The notes below the pieces were generated by a model. It did no database searches and was not told the origin of the DNA. It saw only the letters and a list, made by a program, of their open reading frames with translations. Positions 41,791 through 50,767 of a DNA stretch of 64,000 nucleotides are shown one piece after another. Position 1 is the stretch's first letter; each line of letters starts with the position of its first letter. This DNA is from Paraburkholderia ferrariae NBRC 106233 (GTDB lineage Bacteria; Pseudomonadota; Gammaproteobacteria; Burkholderiales; Burkholderiaceae): the NCBI RefSeq assembly GCF_000685035.1, contig NZ_BAYB01000018.1, positions 62,001 to 126,000 on the forward strand, in the 5' to 3' direction. Position numbers and translations under genes: made by a program.

Positions 41791-43062
41791 TCACTCGGCC
41801 AGCAACGCCTGCGCCAACCCATCCGGTGCGGTGCCGATTTGCAGCGCTGGCGTGCCGTGCCACTGCGCACAACGCTGCAGCGCGCGGCGCAGATCGGTAA
41901 TAAGGCGTGCGCTCACCCGCACCCCGGGTTCCAGATGCAGCGCCTTCACCTCGAATATTTGCTGCGCCCGATGCGCCTTTGCATCGATCCTGCCCACCAG
42001 GCGCCCGCGGCTCAATATCGGCAGTACGAAGTAACCGTACTTGCGCTTTGCGGCGGGCAGGTAGCACTCGATGACGTAGTCGAAGTCGAACAGCGCGGTC
42101 GCGCGCTTGCGGTCCCAGATGACCGGATCGAACGGCGAGAGCAGCGTCGTGACGGTCGATGCGAGCGTGCCGTTCGCCGCCTCGTCGAGCAGCGGCGCAA
42201 ACTCGCGATGCACGAACGCGTCGTGCTTCCAGCCTTCCACGCGCACCGGCAGCAGTTCGCCTTCGTCGGCGAGCGCGTGCAGCGCGTCACTGTACGGGCG
42301 GCGCGGCAGGCGGTAGTAGTCGGCGGCCCAGTCCGCGCGGATCACGCCGAGCGCCCGGCAGGTGCGCAAGAGCAGCGTGCGTTCCGCGTCGGCGCGCGGC
42401 GGCAGGTCGCGCGCGTCGCTCCAGTGCGGCAGCACGCGTTCGGCCAGGTCATAGACGCGCTGGAAATTGCGCCGCTCGGACACCATGAGCCTGCCCGTGG
42501 CGAACAGCACTTCCAGGTGGCGCTTCTCCGGCTTCCAGTCCCACCAGCCGCCGCCTTTCTCGCCTTCGGCGCGCGCAAAATCGGCGGAACGCACCGGGCC
42601 GTTCGCGCGGATGCGCGCGAGCAGCGCGTCGATCTCGCGGCGGTACTTCGCATGCCATTCGGCCGCGTACTTCCAGCCCATGCCCGAAGGGTCGAGCATG
42701 CGATGGCGCAGCAGCCCGTAGTCTTCGATCGGCACGAAGCACGCCTCGTGCGACCAGTATTCGAAGAGTTGCCCTTCGGCGAGATGCGCGTCGAGCCATT
42801 GCGGCTCGTAGGCGCCAATGCGGCTGAACAGCACGAAATACGGGCTGCGCGCGACCACGTGGATCGTGTCGATCTGAAGCTGCGCCATGCGGCGGATCGC
42901 ATCGAGCACGTCGGCCTTCGTGGCCTTGCGGCGCGGCGGCGCGAGCAGCCCCTGGGCCGCGAGGTGGATCGTGCGCGCCGCCGCGAGCGGCAGCAGGGCA
43001 AGCGGGCTGGCGCTCGCGGACGGCGTATCGGCGGCGGCGTCGAGCGCCGCGTCTTCACGCAT
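41791..43062 (-). CDS. Winged-helix DNA glycosylase, YcaQ/AlkX family
   Basis: 423 residues. It has the YcaQ (HTH_42) pattern with the catalytic Q-x-D motif at Q63-I-D65 in MAQLQIDTIHVVARSPYFVLFSRIG, then QLFEYWSHEACFVP, GWWDWKPEKRHLEVLFATGRL and a C-terminal ECYLPAAKRKYGYFVLPIL. E. coli YcaQ unhooks DNA interstrand crosslinks and removes alkylated bases. The ATG at 43062 lies 8 bases inside the upstream reductase-like gene, so the two are coupled. Confidence 0.88.
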   Translation of the reverse strand: MREDAALDAAADTPSASASPLALLPLAAARTIHLAAQGLLAPPRRKATKADVLDAIRRMAQLQIDTIHVVARSPYFVLFSRIGAYEPQWLDAHLAEGQLFEYWSHEACFVPIEDYGLLRHRMLDPSGMGWKYAAEWHAKYRREIDALLARIRANGPVRSADFARAEGEKGGGWWDWKPEKRHLEVLFATGRLMVSERRNFQRVYDLAERVLPHWSDARDLPPRADAERTLLLRTCRALGVIRADWAADYYRLPRRPYSDALHALADEGELLPVRVEGWKHDAFVHREFAPLLDEAANGTLASTVTTLLSPFDPVIWDRKRATALFDFDYVIECYLPAAKRKYGYFVLPILSRGRLVGRIDAKAHRAQQIFEVKALHLEPGVRVSARLITDLRRALQRCAQWHGTPALQIGTAPDGLAQALLAE

Positions 43063-44788
43063 GAGCGCTCGCCGCCGTGGGCACCTGCGCCTGCACCTGC
43101 GCCGGCATCTGCGCGAGCCACTGGTGGATCTGCGCGACCACGGCCGCGCCTTCGCCCACCGCGGCCGCAACGCGCTTGGTCGAGCCCGCGCGCGCGTCGC
43201 CGATCGCATACACGCCTTCCACCGATGTCGCGAGGCTGCACGACGCGTCGCTGTCGCCGGTCATCACGAAGCCGTGCGGATCGAGCGCCACGCCGCAGGC
43301 TTGCAACCAGGCAGTATTGGGGTCGGCGCCCGTGAAGAGGAACAGATGGCGCGCGTCGAAGCGGTCGAGGCCCGCCGGGCACGGCGACTTGAGCAGGACC
43401 GAGGCGAGCCCCATGTCGTCCTGGCCGAGCGCGCCGATCTCGCTGCCCGGATGCACGTTCACGTTCGGCAGCGAGGCGATGCGGTCGATCAGATAGCGCG
43501 ACATGGTCGATTCGAAACCCGGCTTGCGGATGAGCACGTCGATCCGGTGCGCGTGCGACGAAAGATAGACGATGGCCTGGCCCGCCGAATTGCCGCCGCC
43601 CACGAGCACGACGTTCTCGTGCTTGCAGAGTTTCGCTTCGACCGGCGAGGCCCAGTAGTACACGCCGTGGCCTTCGTAGCGGTCCAGCCCGTCGATGGCC
43701 GGGCGCCGGTACACGGCGCCGCTCGCGATCACCACGGTTTGCGCGCGCACGTTGCCGCTGCACGTTTCGAGCCGCAGGGGCCGTTCTTCGCAGCACAGCT
43801 TGTGTACCTTCACCGGTATCGCCACGTGCGCGCCGAACTTCTGCGCCTGCACGAACGCGCGGCCCGCGAGCGCCTGCCCCGAGATGCCGGTGGGAAAGCC
43901 GAGGTAGTTTTCGATGCGCGAACTCGCGCCCGCCTGGCCGCCGGGCGCGCGCGCGTCGAGCACGATCACCGACAACCCTTCGGAGGCCGCATACACGGCG
44001 GTGGCCAGCCCCGCGGGACCGGCGCCGACGACGGCGACGTCATAGACGCGGTTGCCGTCGAGCTCCGGCAAAAGCCCGAGGCAGGTGGCGAGTTCGGGGG
44101 CGGTGGGGCGGCGCAGCACCGAGCCGTCCGGACAGATCACGAGCGGCAGGTCCTCGGCCCGCGCGGCGTAGCGCTCGATCACGCCGAGCATGCATTCGTC
44201 GCGCTCGTCGAGCACGCTGTACGGGTGGCCGTTGCGCGAGAGGAAGCCTTGCAGCAAGACGAGCGCGGGATCGTCGTGCTTGCCGACGAGAATCGGGCCG
44301 CCGGCGCCCTTTTCGATCAGCGCGACGCGGCGCAGGATCAGCGCGCGCACGATCCGTTCGCCCAGTTCCGCCTCGGCGATGATGGCCGCGCGCAGCCGCT
44401 CCGGCGGGATCAGGAGGGCGACGACCGCCTCGAGCGCCACGCCGTCGACGAGCGCGGGGCCGCCCGAAAGCTGGCCGACCTCGGCGAGGAACGAGCCGCG
44501 ATGGTGCTCGTTGACGTGCTTCTCGCGCCCGAGCCCGTCGCGCTGATAAACCTTCACCGATCCGTCGAGCAGGACGAACATGCCCGGACCGGTTTCGCCC
44601 GTGCGGAAGAGCCAGTCGCCGGGCGCCCACTCGCGCACCTCGCCGAAGCGGCGCAGGCGGTCGATCTCTTCGTCGGTCAGCGTGGGGAACATCTGGTGGC
44701 GCCGCGTGGAAAGCATCGAGTACGGCGCTTCGGCCGGCTGCGGCAGCGTGTTGGCCTGATGAACCTCGGCTTCGTTGATGGTGCCCAT
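43055..44788 (-). CDS. cNMP-binding domain fused to thioredoxin-reductase-like flavoprotein
   Basis: 577 residues. Residues about 33-150 are a cyclic-nucleotide-binding-type fold (GDWLFRTGETGPGMFVLLDGSVKV). Residues about 250-560 are a thioredoxin-reductase-like module with FAD loop GAGPAG (255-260), NADPH loop GGGNSAGQ (397-404) and C-terminal YAIGDARAG. The redox CxxC expected after the GVYY segment is replaced by WASP (379-382), so it cannot work as a dithiol reductase; the NADPH-flavin half remains. The middle (160-245) is not recognised. It is cotranscribed with the YcaQ-like glycosylase. Confidence 0.85.
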   Translation of the reverse strand: MGTINEAEVHQANTLPQPAEAPYSMLSTRRHQMFPTLTDEEIDRLRRFGEVREWAPGDWLFRTGETGPGMFVLLDGSVKVYQRDGLGREKHVNEHHRGSFLAEVGQLSGGPALVDGVALEAVVALLIPPERLRAAIIAEAELGERIVRALILRRVALIEKGAGGPILVGKHDDPALVLLQGFLSRNGHPYSVLDERDECMLGVIERYAARAEDLPLVICPDGSVLRRPTAPELATCLGLLPELDGNRVYDVAVVGAGPAGLATAVYAASEGLSVIVLDARAPGGQAGASSRIENYLGFPTGISGQALAGRAFVQAQKFGAHVAIPVKVHKLCCEERPLRLETCSGNVRAQTVVIASGAVYRRPAIDGLDRYEGHGVYYWASPVEAKLCKHENVVLVGGGNSAGQAIVYLSSHAHRIDVLIRKPGFESTMSRYLIDRIASLPNVNVHPGSEIGALGQDDMGLASVLLKSPCPAGLDRFDARHLFLFTGADPNTAWLQACGVALDPHGFVMTGDSDASCSLATSVEGVYAIGDARAGSTKRVAAAVGEGAAVVAQIHQWLAQMPAQVQAQVPTAASAHA

Positions 44789-45024
44789 CTAGCGGTTCTC
44801 CTTGTGCATCGGCGCCGGACAGCGCCGGGCCTCGATGCGGATCAATGCAGACTCATGGCGGAAATTCGGTGGCGAGACCACGGCCGCAATACGGATACGG
44901 TGTCGGTACGGCATCGGCACGGCAGCCACGCGGCGCGCCGGCGACGAACCGGCGCCGGGCCGGCAACGCGAAGCATGCGATGCGCGGCCCCGCGGCATGC
45001 AATCCGCGGCCTGGCAATGCCCGG

Positions 45025-46014
45025 TTAAATCGCCTTCGGCGTGATCTGCACCGCAATCGGCTCGCAGGGGGCGGGGATCAGCGACTCGAGCGGATGGCCC
45101 GAATCGCGCCAGGCGTCGATGCCGCCGAGGAGCGGCACCACGTCGTGGTAGCCGGCTTCCGCGAGCTGCTTCGCCATCCAGGCCGCGGAAATTTCATTGG
45201 GGCACGAGCAGTAGATCACGAGCTTCTGCTCGAGAGGATACTTCGAGAGAATCTCGTCGAGCTTGCGCTCGTCGGCGAAAATCGCCCCCGGAATGATGTA
45301 CGGATCGAGCTTGCGCTTTTCCTCCGAGCGGATGTCGAACACCACGGGCGCCGGCTTGCCGCTCATCGCGCGATAGAGGTCGTCCACGGTGATGCGTGCG
45401 TTCGCGAGCTTCTTGAGGAGCTGGCGCCGCCGCTGCCAGCGGTAGAGCGTGTAGAGCGCGAGCAGCACGAGCACCACCACGGCGGCGAGGCGCCCGAGGC
45501 GGCTTGCGCCGGCCAGCATCATGTCGATCTGCGGCGCGAACAGCACGCCGATCAGGAGGCCCGTGCCGGACCACAGCGCGGCACCGATCCCGTCGAAGCC
45601 CAGGAACTGGCGGTACGGCGTGCCCATTGCGCCGGCCATCGGCACGGAGACGATCGAGAGGCCCGGAATGAACTTCGCGACGGCCAGCACGCGCACGCCC
45701 CAGCGCCCGAAGAAGCGTTCGGTCTTCTTCACGCAGGTGTCGCGCGAGAGCGAAAGCTTGCAGAGCGTCTTGAGCGTGTTGCCGCCATAGAGCCGCCCGG
45801 CAAGGAACCAGACGCTGTCGCCGATCAGCGTGGCGAACACGGCGAGCACGAGCACCGGCGCGACCTGCTGGCCGATCGAACCGGGATGCATGGCCGCCAT
45901 CGCGCCGAACAGCACGAGGGCAGGCATGGCGGGCACGGGCAGGCCTAACGATCCGGCGAGCACGTTTGCGAACACGAGAGCAGGCCCGTACTGCTCGATG
46001 AGGTCATGTAGCAT
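45025..46014 (-). CDS. DedA-family membrane protein fused to rhodanese domain
   Basis: 329 residues. The N-terminal 200 residues are a DedA/VTT membrane domain with GDSVWFLAGRLYGG and the conserved FFGRWGVRVLAVAKFIPGLSIVSVPMAGAMG. A membrane helix (about 173-192) is followed by a basic linker and a rhodanese domain (215-320) with the active-site Cys in VIYCSCPNE. DedA proteins act in lipid flipping and membrane homeostasis; rhodaneses carry sulfane sulfur. Fused versions are known. It stands as a single gene. Confidence 0.88.
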   Translation of the reverse strand: MLHDLIEQYGPALVFANVLAGSLGLPVPAMPALVLFGAMAAMHPGSIGQQVAPVLVLAVFATLIGDSVWFLAGRLYGGNTLKTLCKLSLSRDTCVKKTERFFGRWGVRVLAVAKFIPGLSIVSVPMAGAMGTPYRQFLGFDGIGAALWSGTGLLIGVLFAPQIDMMLAGASRLGRLAAVVVLVLLALYTLYRWQRRRQLLKKLANARITVDDLYRAMSGKPAPVVFDIRSEEKRKLDPYIIPGAIFADERKLDEILSKYPLEQKLVIYCSCPNEISAAWMAKQLAEAGYHDVVPLLGGIDAWRDSGHPLESLIPAPCEPIAVQITPKAI

Positions 46015-46411
46015 CGGCTTACTTCCGTCGCCAGGTGGGGGGCGGAAAATGGAAGAGTAACGTAACGATTATGGACGCATTTCGAAGGCGTGCAAGCGAG
46101 GCGCGCCACGCGCTTTCAGAGGGTGAGGCGTTGGGTCCGCACCGTGCCGGAAAGCCCGTGCGCGGGCGGCGGGGAAAGCGGAGCGCCATGAGGCGCGAGG
46201 GTGTGGGGGCGAGGCAGGCCGTAACGCTCGTAACGCCGCTCGTAAGACCGCTTGTAAGCGTTACGCACGGCCCGATGCCTCGCTCGGCGGTACATGGTCG
46301 TTGCCAGGGGGAAAGCCGAAAAGCGACGCGCCGGTGGCATGAGACACCTGCCGGCGCGCGCGAACGCTGGACCCAAAAAGATGGGCGCGCAGGATACCGC
46401 CGGCAAGCGGT
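46015..46411. other. Intergenic region with inverted repeat
   Basis: 397 bp between two leftward genes. GTAACGCT (46221-46228) and AGCGTTAC (46257-46264) are perfect 8-bp inverted arms around three CGTAA-type repeats. One short minus-strand frame crosses here but lacks a ribosome site. Nothing else is seen. Confidence 0.4.
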
Positions 46412-46657
46412 CTACCGGGCGTGGGACTCGCCGGGCAACTCGGCGCCTTGCGCGCGGATCGCCGCGATCAATTCCGCCGGCGTGATTTCGTAACGCACTT
46501 CGCGGTGTATGCCGGGCTTGCGCTCGTCCACTTCGATCAGCAGCAGGCTCTTGCCGTCGGCCGCCGATTCGAGCCGTAGCGAACGCAGCTCGCGCCCGGT
46601 CGCGTCGTCATGCTCGGTGAGCAGGGTCATGGTTCCGGAAGACCCGGTCGTGCGCAT
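46412..46657 (-). CDS. Small conserved hypothetical protein
   Basis: 81 residues from the ATG at 46657, with GAGGACGA as ribosome site. The sequence is compact and beta-alpha in look: TLLTEHDDATGRELRSLRLE, then KSLLLIEVDERKPGIHREVRYEITPAELIAAIRAQG. No signal peptide or Cys. Family not recognised. A longer upstream extension in the frame is not coding-like. Confidence 0.65.
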   Translation of the reverse strand: MRTTGSSGTMTLLTEHDDATGRELRSLRLESAADGKSLLLIEVDERKPGIHREVRYEITPAELIAAIRAQGAELPGESHAR

Positions 46658-46914
46658 TGATGTCGTCCTCGTGCGTAGGGTGGTCGAGCCATTGTACGGG
46701 GTCGGCGGCGCGGCGTCCTCGCGCGAGTGCGCGCGGGCGCACACTGCGCGGTTGCCTGCTCCTTCCCGACAGGCCCCGGCTAGCCAGTTTAACGCGACTC
46801 GCAACCGCGCCGCGCATTTTTGCGTGCCCTGCAACGGTGCAGGCGGACGGTGGGCGCTTGTCATGCGTATGACGCAATCCACCAGCGGCGGCGCCCGGGC
46901 CGCCATCGGCCCGG

Positions 46915-46934
46915 CTCCCGGATTCACTCACCTT
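46915..46934 (-). repeat. 20-bp dispersed motif, copy 12 (opposite orientation)
   Basis: Read on the minus strand: AAGGTGAG-TGAATC-CGGGAG. The outer blocks match perfectly, but the T-rich part of the spacer is lost. Confidence 0.6.
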
Positions 46935-46954
46935 GCCGGGCGCATCCGGTTGCC

Positions 46955-46992
46955 AAAAAAATACGGCTCGTCCGACCTGGCCGGGCGAGCCG
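46955..46992 (-). terminator. Rho-independent terminator of the chemoreceptor gene
   Basis: CGGCTCGTCCG (46964-46974) pairs with CGGGCGAGCCG (46982-46992), one mismatch in 11. On the minus strand the stem is followed by TATTTTTTTGG, a run of seven T. It lies about 165 bp downstream of the chemoreceptor stop. Confidence 0.8.
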
Positions 46993-47155
46993 ATGAAACG
47001 CCGTTGTTACTCGGGTCGGCAGATTCGCGTGCGAACTGCCGACGAGCGCTATGGTGCAGGCGCGGGCACCAGGTGTCGAGATGGGACTTACGCCGATCTT
47101 TCAGACCATTCGGGCCCCGTTGAGCGATGGGCGCGGTGCTCTCGTGCCTGCGCGC

Positions 47156-48796
47156 TTATACGGTCTCCGCTTCCACTTCTACCGCTGCGGCCGGGCTCGT
47201 CCGGCTAACGCGCGCGGGGTTGCGCCGCGCGGTTTGTGCGCCCGCGATGGTGAACAGGCGCACGGCTTCGTCGAGCACGTCGGCCTGATCGGCGAGGCGC
47301 TGCGCCGTGGCGGCCGCCTGTTCGACGAGCGCCGCGTTCTGCTGGGTGGCGCTGTCGAGGTGCGCCACGGCCTGGTTCACCTGGCGAATGCCTTCGGCCT
47401 GTTCGCCGCTGGCGTTCGCAACTTCGACGATGATCGACGACACGCGGCTCACGGCCGCGTCGATCGCGTGCATCTGCGCCGTGGTGCGGGCTACCAGCTG
47501 CGTGCCCTTGCCGATCTCGCTCACGCTCGTATCGACCACCTGCTTGATTTCCTTGGCCGATGCCGCACAGCGCTGCGCGAGCATGCGCACTTCGCCCGCG
47601 ACCACGGCGAACGAGCGGCCGGCTTCGCCCGCGCGCGCGGCCTCGACGGCGGCATTCAGCGCGAGGATGTTGGTCTGGAACGCGATGCCGTCGATCACGC
47701 CGACGATATCGCTGATGCGCCGCGACGCATCGGTAATGCCGACCATCGTGTGTTCCACCTGACCCGCGATCGAGCCGCCTTCGGCGGCGGCGGCCTGCGC
47801 TTCGCGCGCGAGATCGAGCGCGCGGGTGCTCGCTTCGGCGTTGGCCTGAACCGTGGCGGTGAGCTGATCCATGGTGGCGGCCGTCTCCTCGAGCGAGGCC
47901 GCCTGAAGCTCGGTACGGCGCGAGAGATCGACGTTGCCGCTCGAGATTTCGCGCGCGGCGTCGAGCATGCCGTCGATCTGCGAGCGCACGTCGGAGACGA
48001 TGGCCGTGAGGTTCGCCTGCAACTGGTTCAGCGCCTGCAGCACGTCGCCGAGATCGTCGTTCGTGGCGATATTCAGCGTGGCGGTGAGGTCGCCCGCGGC
48101 CATGCGCGTGGAGGCGGTGGCCATCTGCTCGAGCGGCGCGCCCAGGTGGCGCGTGGTCAGCCACCAGGCCGCGGCGCTGCACACGCTTGATGCGCCGAAC
48201 GCTGCCCAGAACGGCAGCGGCGGCAGCCCTTGCCATGCGGCGATACCGGCGAGCGCGAGCATGGCGGGCACGCCGGCATAACCGAGAGCGATGCGCGTGG
48301 CGATCGGCACGCGCAAGAGCGCCTGCGCGGCGCCCGCGAGCCCGGTGCGCACGATCGCGCCGCGCCGCAGACGCGCGCCGCGCAACATGCCTTCACGCAT
48401 CTTTTCATAGAGCGCTTCGGCCGCGCGCACCTCCTCGCGCGAAGGCTTCACGCGCACGCTCAGATACCCCACGACGGAGCCCAGTTCGGAAACAGGCGTG
48501 ACGTTCGCGCGCACCCAGTAATGGTCGCCGTTCTTGCGGCGGTTCTTCACGAGGGCGGTCCACGGACGGCCCTCGCGGATGGTGTTCCACATGTCCGAGA
48601 AGGCGTCGGCGGGCATGTCCGGGTGACGGATGATGTTGTGCGGCTGACCGATCAGCTCTTCGCGGGTGTAGCCGGAAACGGCGACGAACGCCGGGTTGCA
48701 GTACTGGATGCGGCCTTTCAGGTCGGTGGCCGAGACGAGCATCTGCGAGGCAGGGTAGTCGTATTCGTGCTGCGTGACAGGCAGGTTGTTGCGCAT
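47156..48796 (-). CDS. PAS-containing methyl-accepting chemotaxis protein (Aer-like)
   Basis: 546 residues. N-terminal PAS domain (about 15-115: LVSATDLKGRIQYCNPAFVAVSGYTREELIGQPHNIIRHPDMP) as in the E. coli aerotaxis receptor Aer, two membrane helices near 165-215, a HAMP-like segment (LGAPLEQMATASTRMAAGDLTATL), and the signalling domain with the hairpin tip EIKQVV-proximal motif GIAFQTNILALNAAVEAARAGEAGRSFAVVAGEVR. It should signal energy or redox state to CheA. Start ATG at 48796 has AAGGA upstream. It is a single gene with its own terminator. Confidence 0.9.
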   Translation of the reverse strand: MRNNLPVTQHEYDYPASQMLVSATDLKGRIQYCNPAFVAVSGYTREELIGQPHNIIRHPDMPADAFSDMWNTIREGRPWTALVKNRRKNGDHYWVRANVTPVSELGSVVGYLSVRVKPSREEVRAAEALYEKMREGMLRGARLRRGAIVRTGLAGAAQALLRVPIATRIALGYAGVPAMLALAGIAAWQGLPPLPFWAAFGASSVCSAAAWWLTTRHLGAPLEQMATASTRMAAGDLTATLNIATNDDLGDVLQALNQLQANLTAIVSDVRSQIDGMLDAAREISSGNVDLSRRTELQAASLEETAATMDQLTATVQANAEASTRALDLAREAQAAAAEGGSIAGQVEHTMVGITDASRRISDIVGVIDGIAFQTNILALNAAVEAARAGEAGRSFAVVAGEVRMLAQRCAASAKEIKQVVDTSVSEIGKGTQLVARTTAQMHAIDAAVSRVSSIIVEVANASGEQAEGIRQVNQAVAHLDSATQQNAALVEQAAATAQRLADQADVLDEAVRLFTIAGAQTARRNPARVSRTSPAAAVEVEAETV

Positions 48797-49303
48797 GGGA
48801 TTCCTTGCTGGCGGGCCGCTGACGCGGCCTAACATCACTGAGCGGTATTAACGGCATATCTCCATTCGATCTTTAGGGTTTTGCGGAACCTTGATCGGTT
48901 CCGGTGGCGCAAATCCGCGGCGCGTGGAAATTTCCCTTTTGGTTCAAGGGCCAGGCGCGAGTCTCGATGAGATATGCACAGGGTTGCCCACGGAAGCTGT
49001 GGAAAAGCACTGGGGCGGGTGGGGGGCGTTGTGCGCTTATGCGGGGCGGATGGGTGTGGTTCCTGGTGCCTGCTTTTTTGCTTCCTTGCTCGAAGCGCCG
49101 GGTGGCACCGGGGTTGATGGTGGGAAGGATAACGAAGTAATCGTGCATCGTTCTGACGATGCGCGGATAATGATTCCTTTAACCGCCTCGCCCACAAAAT
49201 GACGGGTAGGTCCCGTCAGGCCGTCGCCGACCATGTTTTGAACACCATCCCTAAACCTCCGCTTCACTGCGTCCGTCACCGCGGCCGCCTCCATCACCAA
49301 ACG
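48797..49303. other. Intergenic region
   Basis: 507 bp between two leftward genes. Apart from the hairpin at 49196-49217, it shows no repeats or reading frame with coding bias. It marks the change from chromosome-like high-GC genes to the less GC-rich metabolic cluster. Confidence 0.4.
49196..49217 (-). terminator. Probable terminator of the MocR gene
   Basis: GACGGG-TAGGT-CCCGTC is a perfect 6-bp hairpin. On the minus strand it is followed by ATTTTG. It lies 87 bp downstream of the MocR stop codon. Confidence 0.5.
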
Positions 49304-50767
49304 TCAAGCCTCCCGAACCAGCCGCGCCAAAGTCTTGACGGCAGATTCGATGCGCGCATCGAACGGCATGCCGTAGCTAAGCCGCAGGCAATTGCTGAAC
49401 TTGTTCGTGTTCGAGAAAATCGAGCCTGGACAGATCCGGATGCCTTCGCGCAACGCTCGTTCAAATAAACTATCGGTGCTTTGCTCGTCGGACAGGCGTA
49501 CCCACACCAGTAGTCCCGCCTCGGGCCGCGTTACTTCGGTACCGGCAGGGAAATGTTCGAGTATGGCTTCGACGAACTGCGTACGCTGCTGCATCAGCAA
49601 CCCATTCAACCGTCGCATATGACGATTGAATGTACCGCCGGCCATGAAGTCTGCTACGACCAGTTGCGCCGTTTCCTCCGGGTGGCGCGACACCGCATAC
49701 ATGAGCATTTCGATTTTTTTGTGCCACTTCCCACCAAGTAGCCATCCAAGACGCAAGCCAGGGGAAAGAGACTTATTGAACGAGTTGCAATAAATAACAT
49801 TGCCACTCTTGTCCCACGCCTTAAGCGGCCTCGCATCCGCCGGACTTGGCAGAAATGCGCCATATGTGTCGTCTTCAATTAGCGCAATATTATGCTTTTC
49901 GCATAGCTCAACCATTCTGGATTTCATCGCGTCGGACATTATGCTGCCAATCGGGTTTTGCACGGCGGGCATGCATACAACAGCCTGAATACTGCCTATG
50001 TGAGCAATTGCAAATTCAAGCGCGTCGATCGACATTCCGGTGCCAGGATGCGTGGGGATCTCGATTGCTTTCAACCCGAGCGATTCAATAATCTGAAGTA
50101 TCCCGAAATAGGTCGGCGATTCGATCGCCACCACGCCGCCTGGGCCAGTAACCGCCCTTAGCGCCAGTGACAGTGCCTCACTGCAACCGTGCGTAACCAG
50201 AATCGCATCAGCGTCGGCATGCATCCCCCGGCTTACCAAAAAACGCGAGATCGCCTCCTTCAGTTTGCGCACGCCATCAGGTCGCGGGCCAGTTTCGTAC
50301 ATGCTCGGCTTCGCACGGAGCATGCGCAACATGTTGTCGCGCAACGCTGCGCCAGGATACAGCGAGGGGGCGCATACCGCTCCGCCCAAATCGACCTTCA
50401 GGGGTTGCGTAAGAGCGCGCGAGAGAGTTGCCGAAATCCGTTCGTGCACGCCGATGTAGTCCGCCGGATTGATCCACTCATCTGTTTCATCCGCTTTCTT
50501 TTCAAACACCTCTTTCAGGCTGGATATGTTTTGTATCGGATTGCGAACGAAATATCCGGATCGCGGTTTCGCTTCGACATAGCCCTGCTTTTCGAGCGCC
50601 CGGCACGCCTCGACCGCCGTTGAGATGGAGACACCATGAAGAGCCGTGATATCGCGCAATGACGGCAATCTCTCACCTTCCGCCAGAGCCCCGTTCTGGA
50701 TGGCCTTCGCATAGTGTTCCGCGATCAGCCGATATTTCTTTTGCATTTTCTCCATCGCGAAAGCCAA
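49304..50767 (-). CDS. MocR-type regulator (GntR DNA-binding plus aminotransferase domain)
   Basis: 487 residues. The N-terminal GntR winged helix (KYRLIAEHYAKAIQNGALAEG, then RLPSLRDITALHGVSISTAVEACRALEKQGYVEAKPRSGYFV) is joined to a class I aminotransferase-like domain with the PLP Lys in NSFNKSLSPGLRLGW. MocR proteins sense PLP adducts of amino compounds and usually act on divergent genes. It faces the biosynthetic cluster across 409 bp and likely controls it. Base composition is lower in GC than the genes to its left. The start may be at 50767 or at later Met codons (MEK, MQKK). Confidence 0.9.
   Translation of the reverse strand: MAFAMEKMQKKYRLIAEHYAKAIQNGALAEGERLPSLRDITALHGVSISTAVEACRALEKQGYVEAKPRSGYFVRNPIQNISSLKEVFEKKADETDEWINPADYIGVHERISATLSRALTQPLKVDLGGAVCAPSLYPGAALRDNMLRMLRAKPSMYETGPRPDGVRKLKEAISRFLVSRGMHADADAILVTHGCSEALSLALRAVTGPGGVVAIESPTYFGILQIIESLGLKAIEIPTHPGTGMSIDALEFAIAHIGSIQAVVCMPAVQNPIGSIMSDAMKSRMVELCEKHNIALIEDDTYGAFLPSPADARPLKAWDKSGNVIYCNSFNKSLSPGLRLGWLLGGKWHKKIEMLMYAVSRHPEETAQLVVADFMAGGTFNRHMRRLNGLLMQQRTQFVEAILEHFPAGTEVTRPEAGLLVWVRLSDEQSTDSLFERALREGIRICPGSIFSNTNKFSNCLRLSYGMPFDARIESAVKTLARLVREA

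Larger units (their letters stand above)
46658..47155. other. Intergenic region with terminator and reverse motif copy
   Basis: 498 bp between two leftward genes. It contains the intrinsic terminator of the chemoreceptor gene (46955-46992) and the only minus-strand copy of the 20-bp motif (46915-46934). The rest has no coding character. Confidence 0.55.

Noticed and set aside
46116..46406. Small minus-strand frame with YKRSYERRYERYG repeat
   Set aside because: No ribosome site, and the repeat simply translates the GTAA-type DNA repeats.
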